Shown: positions 1-9,221, counted from the first letter of the stretch. The stretch: DNA of 41,264 nucleotides from Flavipsychrobacter stenotrophus (GCA_945902755.1 CAMDNC010000010.1:1-41264), one strand, 5' to 3'. Program-made: numbers and translations. The notes: a model not told the origin generated them from the letters alone.

Positions 1-484
1 TTGCTACCATCTCAAAGGGTACACCAGGTAGTGATATCACTATTTTGCCATCCCGCTCAAACCACATACCCGGTGCTGTACCTAGCCTATTGAAGAGTAC
101 TGTACAAGTGTCTGGCACCTCTGCCTGTTTCAAATTACGCTCCAGCATAGGTCTGTTACGCTTCGCAAAAATCCCTTTTACATGTTCGAGTACTCGAGCA
201 TCAGTTCTCATTGCACCTCCAAAATAGTGTAACAATAATGGTTTAGTTATATCATCGGCAGTGGGGCCTAGCCCACCAGTTATTATCACCAGTTGCGCAT
301 CGTTTAGCTCATCATCCAGTGCATTGATAATCGGTTGCCACTCATCACCTACAGCCACTCTCCGGCGAAGGTCGATGCCTTGCTGGTTAAGCTTTTGGGC
401 TATCCATGCCGAATTGGTATCTATTGTTTGTCCTATTAATAGTTCATCTCCTATCGTGATGATCGATGCTGCAATGTTGCTCAT
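1..484 (-). CDS. cinA: CinA family protein, N-terminal part (runs off the window)
   Basis: The gene reads leftwards and is cut by the window edge; 161 codons of its N-terminal part are visible. The translation begins MSNIAASIITIGDELLIGQT and contains TGGLGPTADDITK, GTAPGMWFE and LPGVPFEM, the signatures of the MoCF/COG1058 domain of CinA (competence/damage-inducible protein A). In other bacteria the family includes ADP-ribose/NAD(P)-derivative pyrophosphatases, and the C-terminal domain, not visible here, can be an NMN deamidase. The ATG at 484-482 overlaps the TGA of the upstream thioesterase gene (483-481) as ATGA, so translation is probably coupled. Family assignment is firm; substrate is not known from this sequence. 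Confidence 0.93.
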   Translation of the reverse strand, partial: MSNIAASIITIGDELLIGQTIDTNSAWIAQKLNQQGIDLRRRVAVGDEWQPIINALDDELNDAQLVIITGGLGPTADDITKPLLLHYFGGAMRTDARVLEHVKGIFAKRNRPMLERNLKQAEVPDTCTVLFNRLGTAPGMWFERDGKIVISLPGVPFEMVA

Positions 485-900
485 ATAGTTTCAGTAAAAT
501 ATGGTGCTAGCCTTTTGTATAGTTCATCTGGCATGTTAATGGTCTTCTTAAAAATGGGATCAAAAAATACTAGTGTAGTTATTCCTTTATTCAATAGCTC
601 ACCCGATTCATTAAATAATGAGGTATGAAATTGAATCTTCGTACCACCAGTCAATTCTTGCAATGTTGTTTTTACAGTTATTAGGTCATCATACATTGCT
701 GGTCTGTAATATTTAGCATTCAGCTCGGCAACTGGCATCATTACTCCCATTTCTTCCAGTTGTCTATAGGTAAATCCTAACTCCCTAATAGCCTCTGCCC
801 TACCTACCTCATAATACAACGCATAATTACCATAATATAAATAGCCCATTTGGTCTGTTTCGCCATATCTTACCCTTATGTGTGTAGTTGCAGAAAACAT
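481..900 (-). CDS. Acyl-CoA thioesterase, YbgC/FadM (4HBT hotdog) family
   Basis: This 139-aa protein has the 4-hydroxybenzoyl-CoA thioesterase signature near its N-terminus: RVRYGETDQMGYLYYGNY, with the catalytic-type Asp in TDQMG, followed by a hotdog helix (YYEVGRAEAIRELGFTY). The C-terminal half (AKYYRPAMYDDLITVKT, KGITTLVFFDP) also fits the fold. Members hydrolyse acyl-CoA or related thioesters in the cytoplasm; the chain length used here cannot be read. The length is normal for single-domain hotdog thioesterases. It overlaps the start of cinA by 4 nt, so the two form an operon, and a promoter-like element lies 31 nt upstream of the ATG. Confidence 0.9.
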   Translation of the reverse strand: MFSATTHIRVRYGETDQMGYLYYGNYALYYEVGRAEAIRELGFTYRQLEEMGVMMPVAELNAKYYRPAMYDDLITVKTTLQELTGGTKIQFHTSLFNESGELLNKGITTLVFFDPIFKKTINMPDELYKRLAPYFTETI

Positions 901-930
901 CTATTGTTAGTTTCTAATTATTCCGTAAAT

Positions 931-957
931 CAAAATTAGACTAAATGCCCGACACAA
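931..957 (-). promoter_or_regulatory. Bacteroidota-type promoter for the thioesterase-cinA operon
   Basis: On the minus strand TAATTTTG (938-931) matches the -7 consensus TAnnTTTG of Bacteroidota sigma-ABfr. A TTG (957-955) lies 16 nt further upstream as a -33 candidate. The predicted transcript start is near 926, giving a leader of about 25 nt. Confidence 0.55.
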
Positions 958-1143
958 TTCAATAACTTCAACTACTATGATAAACTTACCAAGTATTAAA
1001 AATCTTTCCTTAAAAATACGAACATAACGACCAATCCTACCTTCACAAAAAAACTAGTTTTAGACAGTATTTTTAGTAACCGATTGATTAATTGTCATTA
1101 ATTATTTACACAAAGTGCCCATATATTTTAAGGCATTATTATC

Positions 1144-1151
1144 TATCTTTG
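1144..1151 (+). promoter_or_regulatory. Bacteroidota -7 promoter element for the PNGase F-like gene
   Basis: TATCTTTG is an exact TAnnTTTG match 22 nt before the ATG at 1174. No clear TTG -33 element is seen at the usual distance, so this rests on the -7 motif and its position alone. Confidence 0.45.
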
Positions 1152-1173
1152 AAGTACAAATTAACTTTTCGTA

Positions 1174-3141
1174 ATGAATAAACTAAAGCTACTTTTAGGT
1201 GTGTTTCTGTTATCTTCAAGCATTGCTTCGGCAGCACCGGGCGATACTACATGGGTACAAGCTAATATTTCGCAGCTGTCTTGGTACGGCAACTACGATT
1301 CTACCATTAACTTCCCAACCACAGGTACCTACCGTAATATTTATATGGTAGTAACTATCGGTAAGTACGTATGCCCTGGGTCACCTACTTATTGTGGTGA
1401 CTGGGATTATACGGTTCAAAACTATTTAATGACCCCTGGTGGCGATACACTGGAGCTAGGCAGGCTAATTACGCCTTATGCTAACTCAGGTGCACCTCGT
1501 ACTCCCAACAGCTGGACACACCGATATGTATTTGATGTTACAGACTACGCTAGCAAATTGCAAGGCAGTGGAACGGTGCGCATACACTATTCCGGCTATT
1601 CAGGTGGATTTACAGGCAACATAAAATTCGCTTTTGTGGAGGGCACCCCTGACAGAAATGTTGTAGGTCTTGAACGCCTATGGCGTGGTAGTTATAGCTA
1701 TGGCGGTGCCACAGACATTGACACCTATTTTCCTGAGGTAACAGCAACTGCACCTACAGGTACTCAAAATTCTGAACTTAAGTTCATCATTACTGGTCAT
1801 GGTAGCGATGATGCAGGTTGCTGCGAGTTCTTATCAAAAAACTATCAGGTTGTCCTAAATAGTACCTCCATAGCTACAAAAGCTATTTGGAGAGATAATT
1901 GTGGTTCCAATGAATTATATCCTCAGTCTGGCACTTGGTTATTCGACCGTGCTAACTGGTGTCCTGGCGATTTGATACAACCTAATGTGCACAAACTAAC
2001 TGGTGTAACAGCTGGAACTCCATTTAACGTAAAATTAGATTTCGATGCTTATGCCAGTTCTGGCGGTGGTTTAGGCAGCTACACTACCGAAACCCACCTT
2101 GTACACTACGGCCCCATCAATAAAACTAAAGATGCATCAATTGAGGATATCATCTCTCCCACCAACAATGAAAACCATTTCAGACAAAACCCAATTTGTG
2201 GTTCACCTCGTGTATCAGTTAAGAATAGAGGTGCAGCATTCATTAATTTAATATCGTTTGAATATGGCATTAAGGATTCGGTTATGCAGACTTATACATG
2301 GTCAGGCACGCTTAATCCGTTGGAATCTACAGAAATTGCATTACCTGACCTTACTAACCTACAATCCATTGCTGGTAGTACTGGCACAAAAACTTTTGTT
2401 GTAAAAATAACATCTGTAAATGGAAGCGGAGACGCTGATAGCACTAACGATAGAATGATGTCTGATTTTGCTCCATCGCCTAAATGGGATGGTCAGTTCC
2501 GTGTCATGTTCAGGCCCAACAATCAAACAGGAGCAGGTGGTACCAGCCAAACAAACTGGAAAATTTATGACCAAAACAATATCGTGGTTCGTGAGCGCAC
2601 TGGTGCTGCAATTAATACTTTGTATACAGACACGGTTACATTACCTACTGGATGTTACAGATTTGAAATTACTGACGGTGGTTGCGATGGTTTGCATTGG
2701 TGGCTTTATGATGCCAATCCTAGCGCCGGTGTGAATGGCGGAAGCTTGTTCATTAAAAAGTATGGCTCTAACGCCAATATAACTATGAATGGCTATGTGT
2801 ATTCTGGCACTTATGCTCACGACTTTGGCTGCAAATTCACACAATATTTTTACACCAATACTCCTATTTCTGGCATCAACAATGTGGATGCTAATGCATT
2901 ATCTATGGAAGCTTATCCTAATCCTGCTACAGACAAAGTCTACGTAGATATAGCAGGCATTACAAATGTTAGTGGTACTATTAATGTAATCGATGCAGTA
3001 GGAAGAGTAGTGAAAACGTTTGCTTGCAACAATGCACATGTTGAAATAGAAACAGTTGAATTGCAAAGCGGTATTTATACTTTGTTATTTGTAAACCAAA
3101 ATGGCAATAAACTTCAGTCGAGACTACTAATTACTAAGTAA
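1174..3141 (+). CDS. Secreted PNGase F-like peptide-N-glycanase with T9SS sorting domain
   Basis: A 655-aa exported protein. Residues 1-20 form a signal peptide (MNKLKLLLGVFLLSSSIASA). The PNGase F-type double domain follows: CGDWDYT (about residues 74-80), TGHG..DAGCCEF (207-219) and the hallmark WRDNCG..ELYPQSGTWLFDRANWCPGD. By family knowledge PNGase F hydrolyses the Asn-GlcNAc bond of N-glycoproteins; D76/D78 and E218 sit where its catalytic acids would be expected (inference by motif position). A middle region precedes a C-terminal T9SS type A sorting domain starting at AYPNPATDKVYVD and ending SRLLITK, which implies export across the outer membrane. The gene is monocistronic, with its own -7 element and a palindromic hairpin downstream. 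It likely releases glycans from host or environmental glycoproteins. Confidence 0.85.
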   Translation: MNKLKLLLGVFLLSSSIASAAPGDTTWVQANISQLSWYGNYDSTINFPTTGTYRNIYMVVTIGKYVCPGSPTYCGDWDYTVQNYLMTPGGDTLELGRLITPYANSGAPRTPNSWTHRYVFDVTDYASKLQGSGTVRIHYSGYSGGFTGNIKFAFVEGTPDRNVVGLERLWRGSYSYGGATDIDTYFPEVTATAPTGTQNSELKFIITGHGSDDAGCCEFLSKNYQVVLNSTSIATKAIWRDNCGSNELYPQSGTWLFDRANWCPGDLIQPNVHKLTGVTAGTPFNVKLDFDAYASSGGGLGSYTTETHLVHYGPINKTKDASIEDIISPTNNENHFRQNPICGSPRVSVKNRGAAFINLISFEYGIKDSVMQTYTWSGTLNPLESTEIALPDLTNLQSIAGSTGTKTFVVKITSVNGSGDADSTNDRMMSDFAPSPKWDGQFRVMFRPNNQTGAGGTSQTNWKIYDQNNIVVRERTGAAINTLYTDTVTLPTGCYRFEITDGGCDGLHWWLYDANPSAGVNGGSLFIKKYGSNANITMNGYVYSGTYAHDFGCKFTQYFYTNTPISGINNVDANALSMEAYPNPATDKVYVDIAGITNVSGTINVIDAVGRVVKTFACNNAHVEIETVELQSGIYTLLFVNQNGNKLQSRLLITK

Positions 3142-3153
3142 TAATTTTTTGTT

Positions 3154-3201
3154 TCGTTAAACTATTAAGGCTACCGATCGGTAGCCTTAATAGTTTAACG
3201 A
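3154..3201. terminator. Perfect 48-bp palindrome, probable terminator hairpin
   Basis: The 24-nt half-sites are exact reverse complements with no spacer, centred on CGATCG (3175-3180). It begins 12 nt after the stop of the PNGase F-like gene. It could fold into a stem of about 22 bp with a minimal loop. No U-run follows on either strand, so it is not a canonical intrinsic terminator; it may still terminate, block 3' exonucleases or bind a dimeric protein. Confidence 0.65.
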
Positions 3202-3274
3202 CTTTAGTGTTTTGAGATACAATATAATAAATCACAATTGATATCGTTACTATAAAGTTTTATTACTTTGCTCT

Positions 3275-5062
3275 ATGCTTTCTAGAATAGCCTATATCTT
3301 ATCCGTAATAGTACTTTGTTATTCATCGTTTTTCTTCTATCCCCGATGGAACAAGTCTGCTACAGAAGCTACTATAAGCTGGGATGTATCTGGCTACTAT
3401 TGGTATTTACCAGCCACTATTATTTACCACGACCTAAAGAAAATTTCTTTCAAAGATTCTATCCTTCAAAAATATCGACCTACCAACACAGACCCACAAC
3501 AATCCATGCCACTAGATAATGGCAATTTTGTTATGAAGTATTCATCGGGTATGGCGTTTATGTACCTGCCATTTTTTATGGTTTCTCATGTCACTGCCGG
3601 CATACTAGGTTATCCACAAGATGGCTTTTCTACACCCTACCAAGTGGGGATACAAACTGCTGGGTTGCTCATTGGATTACTTGGGCTTTGGTATCTAAGA
3701 AAATTACTTCTGTTATTTTATAATGACAAAGTTGTAGGCATTACGTTGTTACTATTGGTGATCGGTACTAATTATCTCAACTATGCTAGTATAGACGTGG
3801 GCATGTCGCATACTTGGCTCTTTACTTTGTACGTGTTCCTACTACTCAATACCTATTATTTTTACCAGTCATTTAGTTACAAGTATGCATTGCGCATTGG
3901 TCTGCTTATTGGGTTGGTTACCTTAACCCGCCCAACAGAAATCATTTCATTGATTATTCCTTTACTGTGGGGATTAGATACTCCTACTTTAACTGGCATT
4001 AGAAATCACATCAAAAACATATTTCATCATTACAAAAAAATGATTCTTGCAGTTATTGCTGCTTGCTTGGTCGTTTCAATTCAGCTGTTTTACTGGAAAT
4101 ATGTTTCAGGGCACTGGTTAGTGTATAGTTATGGTGGGCAGACATTCTCATGGTTGCACCCACACGCCTACCTCTACAGTTTCAATTACCGTTGCGGATG
4201 GCTCACCTATTGCCCTATGATGTTATTGGCAATTGTAGGCTTTTTACCATTTGTAAGGTTTGGAAAACACAGAACGGCAATAATAGTTTTTTCATTCATT
4301 AGCTACTATATCGTTTCTGCATGGGATATTTGGTGGTATGGAGGGCGTGCAATGGTTCAGAGCTATGCAGTAATGTGCATTCCTCTGGCAGCAACAATAG
4401 ATTATATACTAAATAAAAAAATATTAAAAATAGCATTCGCTTTGGCGGCATCTTTATTTACATACCTTAATATCTGGATTTTTGTACAGTATCATAAAGG
4501 TGGCTTGTACGACAGCGAATGCATGTCTAAATCATACTATTGGCGGGTGATAGGTAGATGGAGTGCACCTGAGAGCACCAAAAAACTACTTGATGTATCA
4601 GATATGTACGAGGGTACACCTCAAAATATAAACCTCCTTTACTTCAATGATTTCGATACTTGTACCGCTTCCAATTGCATTAGCGACAGTTTGTCCAAAG
4701 GGAAGTCAATAGTTTTGAACAAACAATTCGACCACATCAATTCTCCCAAAATACCCTACTCCCCTTCTACCGCAGGTGCTTGGATACGTGTTACCGCTAC
4801 TTTCTATAGTAAGGATGCCGAAACATATTTATGGGATCTACCCTCTATGTCGTTGAGACTAGATAATAGCGAAGAATATGTAATAGAAAACACACTGCGA
4901 ATAGGCAGATTCCTCAAATCGGGCGAAAAAAAGACTATTTTTTTTGAAATAAAAGTTCCCGACAAAAAAGCTACCCATGTATACGCACATGTATGGAACC
5001 AATACAGCAAAAAAGATTTAATTGTAGACAACCTAAAGATTGAAGCATTTTCGGATAAATAG
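3275..5062 (+). CDS. Polytopic membrane protein, GT-C glycosyltransferase-like
   Basis: A 595-aa protein with about ten hydrophobic segments over the first 410 residues. The first periplasmic loop carries ISWDVSGYYWYLPATIIYHDL, an acidic loop like those after TM1 in GT-C enzymes that use polyprenyl-phosphate sugars. Later motifs are KYSSGMAFMYLPFF and LTRPTEI. The last 165 residues are a soluble, beta-rich tail ending VDNLKIEAFSDK. GT-C proteins move sugars or other groups at the outer face of the inner membrane; the donor and acceptor here are unknown. The stop codon lies 3 nt from the stop of convergent birA, leaving no room for a terminator between them. Membrane topology is firm, function is inferred. 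Confidence 0.75.
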   Translation: MLSRIAYILSVIVLCYSSFFFYPRWNKSATEATISWDVSGYYWYLPATIIYHDLKKISFKDSILQKYRPTNTDPQQSMPLDNGNFVMKYSSGMAFMYLPFFMVSHVTAGILGYPQDGFSTPYQVGIQTAGLLIGLLGLWYLRKLLLLFYNDKVVGITLLLLVIGTNYLNYASIDVGMSHTWLFTLYVFLLLNTYYFYQSFSYKYALRIGLLIGLVTLTRPTEIISLIIPLLWGLDTPTLTGIRNHIKNIFHHYKKMILAVIAACLVVSIQLFYWKYVSGHWLVYSYGGQTFSWLHPHAYLYSFNYRCGWLTYCPMMLLAIVGFLPFVRFGKHRTAIIVFSFISYYIVSAWDIWWYGGRAMVQSYAVMCIPLAATIDYILNKKILKIAFALAASLFTYLNIWIFVQYHKGGLYDSECMSKSYYWRVIGRWSAPESTKKLLDVSDMYEGTPQNINLLYFNDFDTCTASNCISDSLSKGKSIVLNKQFDHINSPKIPYSPSTAGAWIRVTATFYSKDAETYLWDLPSMSLRLDNSEEYVIENTLRIGRFLKSGEKKTIFFEIKVPDKKATHVYAHVWNQYSKKDLIVDNLKIEAFSDK

Positions 5063-5065
5063 CAC

Positions 5066-5809
5066 TTAATCCCAAACCCAAATTTGATTCCCATGTTCTA
5101 ATATCTCATCTTTTCCAGTTTCGTTTTGCACTAATAGCCCACCATCATGTCGTACTTCTTTTATAGTAACTGTCCTCAAAGTTGACTTATCATTTACTTT
5201 TTGACTACAATTCCGCTTGAAAAGCAACAAATTGTAAGCGCTCATTACTTGATCGGAAGCTAAACTAGCCGTAGCAAATTCTGCAACAGCATTGCTAATT
5301 TCCACACACAAAGCTTTTATTTCCAGTGTTTTACCCGTTTCAATCTTTATAGAAGTAGCATGATACAACTCATCTGCAAATTTGTCCTGACAAATATTGA
5401 TACCAATACCCACTACAGTGTAAACCCAACTGCTACCTTGTAAAACATTCTCAATTAGTACCCCTCCTGCCTTTTTGTCACTGACTATAATATCATTGGG
5501 CCACTTAATTTCTACAATTTTACTTTCCGTATACTTTTGCAAAACATTGGCAATTGTAACTGCCACTCCAGCCGAAAACACAAATTGATGCAACAAACTG
5601 TGTTTTGGCACTAAAATTACACTCATCAGCAGGCTTTCGCCCACTTCAGACTGCCAAACTCTGCCACGTTGTCCTTTACCTTGGGTTTGTTGGTCTGCGA
5701 ATATTGTCAGTCCATGGTGCGCCTTATCGTCATTGATGAGTTGCATGGCATAGTTATTGGTACTATCAACAATATCAAGTGATATTAACCCTAAATCCGT
5801 TTTTATCAT
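5066..5809 (-). CDS. birA: Biotin--[acetyl-CoA-carboxylase] ligase, group I (no HTH)
   Basis: The 247-aa protein carries the BirA/LplA catalytic core: DSTNNYA near the N-terminus, the biotinyl-AMP loop ADQQTQGKGQRGRVWQSE (GRGRRGR-type), KWPNDI, KKAGGVLIEN and VGIGINI. It activates biotin with ATP and attaches it to the biotin carboxyl carrier protein of acetyl-CoA carboxylase. There is no N-terminal winged helix, so it is a monofunctional group I ligase that cannot repress biotin genes the way E. coli BirA does. A short C-terminal SH3-like domain (TIKEVRHDGGLLVQNETG) is present. It is divergent from rsfS with 76 bp between the starts and convergent with the GT-C-like gene. Confidence 0.95.
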   Translation of the reverse strand: MIKTDLGLISLDIVDSTNNYAMQLINDDKAHHGLTIFADQQTQGKGQRGRVWQSEVGESLLMSVILVPKHSLLHQFVFSAGVAVTIANVLQKYTESKIVEIKWPNDIIVSDKKAGGVLIENVLQGSSWVYTVVGIGINICQDKFADELYHATSIKIETGKTLEIKALCVEISNAVAEFATASLASDQVMSAYNLLLFKRNCSQKVNDKSTLRTVTIKEVRHDGGLLVQNETGKDEILEHGNQIWVWD

Positions 5810-5832
5810 GTGGTTAAGTGGGAAAAGATTTA

Positions 5833-5840
5833 TAATTTTG
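5833..5840 (+). promoter_or_regulatory. Bacteroidota -7 element for rsfS-ftsH
   Basis: TAATTTTG matches TAnnTTTG in the birA/rsfS divergent spacer, 45 nt before the rsfS TTG start. The -33 element is not obvious. Confidence 0.5.
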
Positions 5841-5885
5841 GTAAAAGAATTTTAGAAATTTACCAAACAAAACTAACAAACCGAG

Positions 5886-6278
5886 TTGGACAAAATAATA
5901 AAAGAATTAAAAGAACGCAAAATAACGGCACCCCGCCTCAATAAAAACAGCAAACTGTTTAAAACTATAATAAACGCAATAAAGGATAAAAAGGGAGCTG
6001 AAGTAGTGTCGCTTGACTTGAAGAAGATTGATGAAGCTGTAGCCGATTATTTCGTATTGTGTGAAGCAAACTCGAATACGCATCTCAAATCAATTGCTGA
6101 CAATATTATAGACGAAGTAGAAAAAGAGTGTGGCGAAAAACCTTATCATAAAGAATATGGCGACACATGGACTCTCGTCGATTATGTAAATATCGTGGTT
6201 CATGTTTTCCAACACGAGCAACGTTCTTTTTATAATCTAGAAAGTTTGTGGGAAGATGCACCGAAAGCTGAACATTGA
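5886..6278 (+). CDS. rsfS: Ribosomal silencing factor RsfS
   Basis: The 130-aa protein has the RsfS/Iojap/DUF143 core: IINAIKDKKGAEVVSLDL, ADYFVLCEANSNTHLKSIAD, KPYHKEYGDTWTLVDYVNIVVHVF and the C-terminal YNLESLWEDAP. RsfS binds L14 of the 50S subunit and prevents joining to 30S under starvation. The start is the TTG at 5886: an in-frame TAA at 5874 blocks extension and there is no early in-frame ATG. ftsH follows after 51 bp in the same direction, so the two are probably cotranscribed from the -7 element at 5833. This rsfS-ftsH pairing next to birA is common in Bacteroidota (family knowledge). Confidence 0.94.
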   Translation: MDKIIKELKERKITAPRLNKNSKLFKTIINAIKDKKGAEVVSLDLKKIDEAVADYFVLCEANSNTHLKSIADNIIDEVEKECGEKPYHKEYGDTWTLVDYVNIVVHVFQHEQRSFYNLESLWEDAPKAEH

Positions 6279-6329
6279 TAGTGGCTGTAAGATTTTAATA
6301 GAAATATTGTTTATTCGATTAATTATAAG

Positions 6330-8348
6330 ATGGAAGATAATAAGCAGAATACCCCACCCAACGACCTGAGACCAGGCAACGATAACAATCCCAATGCCCC
6401 TCGTAAAGGTCCCAAATTTAATATATACTGGATATACGGCCTCATTCTACTGGCTATAGTTGGTGCTCAGTTCTATGGGGGAAACTTTGGCGCATCAGTT
6501 ACAGAAAAGAGTTTTCAAGAATTTAGAGAGTACCTGAACAAAAAGCAGGTGAATAAAGTTGTTGTGGTGAATAAAGAACATGTTGAAGTGTTTCTAAAAC
6601 CAGGCACTGTTCCACCCACAGCACCTGGGAAGGTTCCTTCACTGGCTGCCGCTAATGATAAAATACCAGCTTTCACGTTCAAAATTGGTAGTGTAGAGCA
6701 GTTTAATAAAGACCTAGCAGACGCCCAAAAAGATGTGACTGAGCCAGAGAAAATTCCGGTGATCTATGATATTCATGGCGATGTTTTACACGCTTTTTTA
6801 CAGACATTTCTACTACCTATCATTTTCTTGGTAGCTATGTATTTCTTGGTTTTTCGCAAGATGGGCACGGGCGGTGGCGCAGGTGGTGCAGGTGGTATTT
6901 TTAATATCGGCAAATCAAAAGCGCAGCTTTTCGAAAAAGGCACACGCGTAAATATCACTTTTAATGACGTTGCTGGTCTAGACGAGGCCAAGGTCGAAGT
7001 GATGGAAATTGTAGATTTCCTAAAAAATCCCAAAAAGTATACGGCTTTAGGTGGCAAAATACCCAAAGGTGCTTTGCTGGTTGGCCCTCCCGGTACCGGT
7101 AAAACATTATTAGCAAAAGCAATGGCTGGCGAAGCGCAAGTTCCTTTCTTCTCTATGTCAGGTTCAGATTTTGTAGAGTTGTTTGTGGGTGTAGGCGCCA
7201 GCAGAGTAAGAGATGTTTTTAAGCAAGCGCGCGAAAAAGCCCCCTGTATCGTCTTTATTGATGAAATAGATGCCATTGGTAGGGCTCGTGGCAAAAACAT
7301 GATGATGAGCAATGATGAGCGCGAAAATACGCTCAATCAAATGCTGGTAGAAATGGATGGATTCAGTGGTGATAGTGGTATAATAGTACTTGCCGCCACC
7401 AATAGGCCCGACGTATTGGATGCTGCGCTTCTTCGCCCAGGCCGTTTTGATCGCCAAATATCTATCGATATACCAGACGTAAAAGGAAGAGAAAAAATAT
7501 TTGATGTACACCTTAAACCCATAAAACGTTCGAAAGACCTAAATATCAAAAAACTGGCTATTCAAACACCTGGTTTCGCGGGTGCCGATATTGCTAATAT
7601 TTGCAACGAGGCTGCTCTTATTGCTGCACGCAAAGGCAAAAATGAAGTTGACATGAGCGACTTCAATGATGCTATAGACCGTGTAATAGGTGGTCTGGAA
7701 AAGAAAAATAAAATCATTCTTCCAGAAGAGAAGAGAATTATTGCTTATCACGAGGCTGGCCATGCAGTGTCTGGCTGGTTTTTAGAGCATGCTCACCCAC
7801 TGGTGAAAGTCACTATTGTCCCGCGCGGAGTTGCGGCTTTGGGATATGCACAATACCTACCCAAAGAAGTATATATACGCACTACCGATCACCTCATGGA
7901 CGACATGTGCATGTCATTGGGAGGACGGGCTGTTGAAGAGTTAGTGTTTGGTAAGATATCTACTGGTGCGCTAAGCGACTTACAACACATCACCAAAATG
8001 GCCTACGCGATGGTGTCAATGTATGGTATGAACAGCGCAATAGGAAACATATCCTTCTACGACCCACAAAATGAAAATAGTTTCTCAAAACCATACTCTG
8101 AAGAAACAGGTAAAATCATTGACGACGAAGTAAGAAAACTTGTTGAGTTAGCCTACAGCAGAGTAAAAGAACTCCTCAACGACAAAATGGAAGCAGTTAA
8201 AATTATTGCAGAAGAACTGCTGAAAAGGGAAGTTCTTTTCAAAGATGATATGGAAAGGTTATTAGGTAAACGTCCGTATGAGGATAATTCCCCTGTAGAA
8301 GATGATGAAACTTCATTTCCTGAAAACAACTCTACCACGGCAGCTTAA
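6330..8348 (+). CDS. ftsH: ATP-dependent zinc metalloprotease FtsH
   Basis: A full-length 672-aa FtsH. Two membrane segments flank a periplasmic domain: TM1 around residues 30-50 ([17 protein letters not shown]) and TM2 around 153-173 ([19 protein letters not shown]). The AAA+ module has Walker A GPPGTGKT (252-259), Walker [13 protein letters not shown] and the second region of homology [21 protein letters not shown]. The M41 protease has zinc site HEAGH (from H474). A Gly-rich GTGGGAGGAGG hinge follows TM2. It degrades unstable membrane and cytosolic proteins at the inner membrane. The C-terminus is acidic and Ser/Thr-rich. It sits downstream of rsfS and is followed by a hairpin at 8376-8408. 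Confidence 0.98.
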   Translation: MEDNKQNTPPNDLRPGNDNNPNAPRKGPKFNIYWIYGLILLAIVGAQFYGGNFGASVTEKSFQEFREYLNKKQVNKVVVVNKEHVEVFLKPGTVPPTAPGKVPSLAAANDKIPAFTFKIGSVEQFNKDLADAQKDVTEPEKIPVIYDIHGDVLHAFLQTFLLPIIFLVAMYFLVFRKMGTGGGAGGAGGIFNIGKSKAQLFEKGTRVNITFNDVAGLDEAKVEVMEIVDFLKNPKKYTALGGKIPKGALLVGPPGTGKTLLAKAMAGEAQVPFFSMSGSDFVELFVGVGASRVRDVFKQAREKAPCIVFIDEIDAIGRARGKNMMMSNDERENTLNQMLVEMDGFSGDSGIIVLAATNRPDVLDAALLRPGRFDRQISIDIPDVKGREKIFDVHLKPIKRSKDLNIKKLAIQTPGFAGADIANICNEAALIAARKGKNEVDMSDFNDAIDRVIGGLEKKNKIILPEEKRIIAYHEAGHAVSGWFLEHAHPLVKVTIVPRGVAALGYAQYLPKEVYIRTTDHLMDDMCMSLGGRAVEELVFGKISTGALSDLQHITKMAYAMVSMYGMNSAIGNISFYDPQNENSFSKPYSEETGKIIDDEVRKLVELAYSRVKELLNDKMEAVKIIAEELLKREVLFKDDMERLLGKRPYEDNSPVEDDETSFPENNSTTAA

Positions 8349-8375
8349 TATTTCATTGAAAATAATTTAATTACC

Positions 8376-8408
8376 AGAAATGTGAACACCTATAGTGTTC
8401 ACATTTCT
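8376..8408 (+). terminator. Hairpin downstream of ftsH (14-bp perfect arms)
   Basis: Arms 8376-8389 and 8395-8408 pair perfectly around loop CTATA, 27 nt after the ftsH stop. No strong U-tract follows. It contains an in-frame GTG (8382) that would be a false start for the next gene. Confidence 0.6.
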
Positions 8409-8444
8409 ATTAGAACTAATTCAGCTTCATTAAATTTGCTACTA

Positions 8445-9107
8445 ATGCAAACTTTCAAAACATCTAAAGCAAAGGAAAATATACTGGCCAAAATCAGAAA
8501 AAGCATAAGTGAAGAAAAACTTCCAATGCCCTACCCTGATGCTGAAAAAAACTCAGAGCCCATATATACTCACTCCACCTATTCGCCTGAGGAAATTTTT
8601 GCCGAAACTTTTATCAGTTTGGGTGGCAAATTTATTTTTTGCGATAGCGAACTTGACTTGATGAGCAGTATTAGTATTCTTTACGAAAACAATGGCTGGA
8701 CTCAAATTTTATGTGCTGATGAAAAAATGTTGAAGTTATTTCACAAAAACAAAATGGAATTTGTTTTACCTGCTAATCCACCCATGGAAAGTGCTAATGC
8801 ATGCATCACCGACTGCGAAATGCTTGTAGCGCGCACTGGTTCCATTATGCTCAGTAGTGCACAAAATATGGGGCGCACTGCACCCATGTACTATCCTGTT
8901 CACATCGTTTTTGCCTATCTTGACCAAGTAGTTTTCGACATTGATGACGCCATTAAAGCAATGAAACGAAAATACGGCAACAATGTTCCTTCAATGATAA
9001 ACATAGCTACTGGTCCTAGTCGTACTGCTGACATAGAGAAAACGCTTGTCGTAGGTGTTCATGGTCCTGCAAAGGTTTATTGTTTCCTAATCAACTCTTA
9101 CAATTAG
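8445..9107 (+). CDS. LUD-domain protein, LutC/YkgG family
   Basis: A 220-aa LUD (lactate utilisation) domain protein. It starts MQTFKTSKAKENILAKIRKS and contains the family core: TDCEMLVARTGSIMLSSAQN and a C-terminal NIATGPSRTADIEKTLVVGVHGPAKVYCFLI, where GPSRTADIE..VxGVHGP is the LutC hallmark. LutC is one of three subunits of the L-lactate dehydrogenase complex LutABC, but no lutA or lutB lies here, so this is an orphan and its partner or substrate is unknown. I chose ATG 8445 because the upstream in-frame GTG at 8382 lies inside the ftsH terminator hairpin and the added residues have no family similarity. Confidence 0.88.
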   Translation: MQTFKTSKAKENILAKIRKSISEEKLPMPYPDAEKNSEPIYTHSTYSPEEIFAETFISLGGKFIFCDSELDLMSSISILYENNGWTQILCADEKMLKLFHKNKMEFVLPANPPMESANACITDCEMLVARTGSIMLSSAQNMGRTAPMYYPVHIVFAYLDQVVFDIDDAIKAMKRKYGNNVPSMINIATGPSRTADIEKTLVVGVHGPAKVYCFLINSYN

Positions 9108-9181
9108 GCAGAAAGCTGTTGTCCAAATAAATATCCATTATAGCCAACAACAAAAACTTTTTACAGATAACAATAAAAAAA

Positions 9182-9221
9182 CGGTTGTAATTAACTGCGA
9201 TATAGGCACTAATTACAACCG
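9182..9221. terminator. Bidirectional terminator between the LUD gene and yebC
   Basis: Perfect 12-bp arms (9182-9193 and 9210-9221) with a 16-nt loop lie between two convergent genes. On the minus strand the stem is followed by seven T residues, a good intrinsic terminator for yebC; on the plus strand the U-tract is absent. Confidence 0.75.

Noticed and set aside
7164-7511. 115-aa minus-strand frame within ftsH
   Set aside because: Antisense shadow of the conserved AAA+ region.
8382-8444. GTG start of the LUD-domain gene at 8382
   Set aside because: It lies inside the hairpin after ftsH and adds residues without family similarity; ATG 8445 is preferred.
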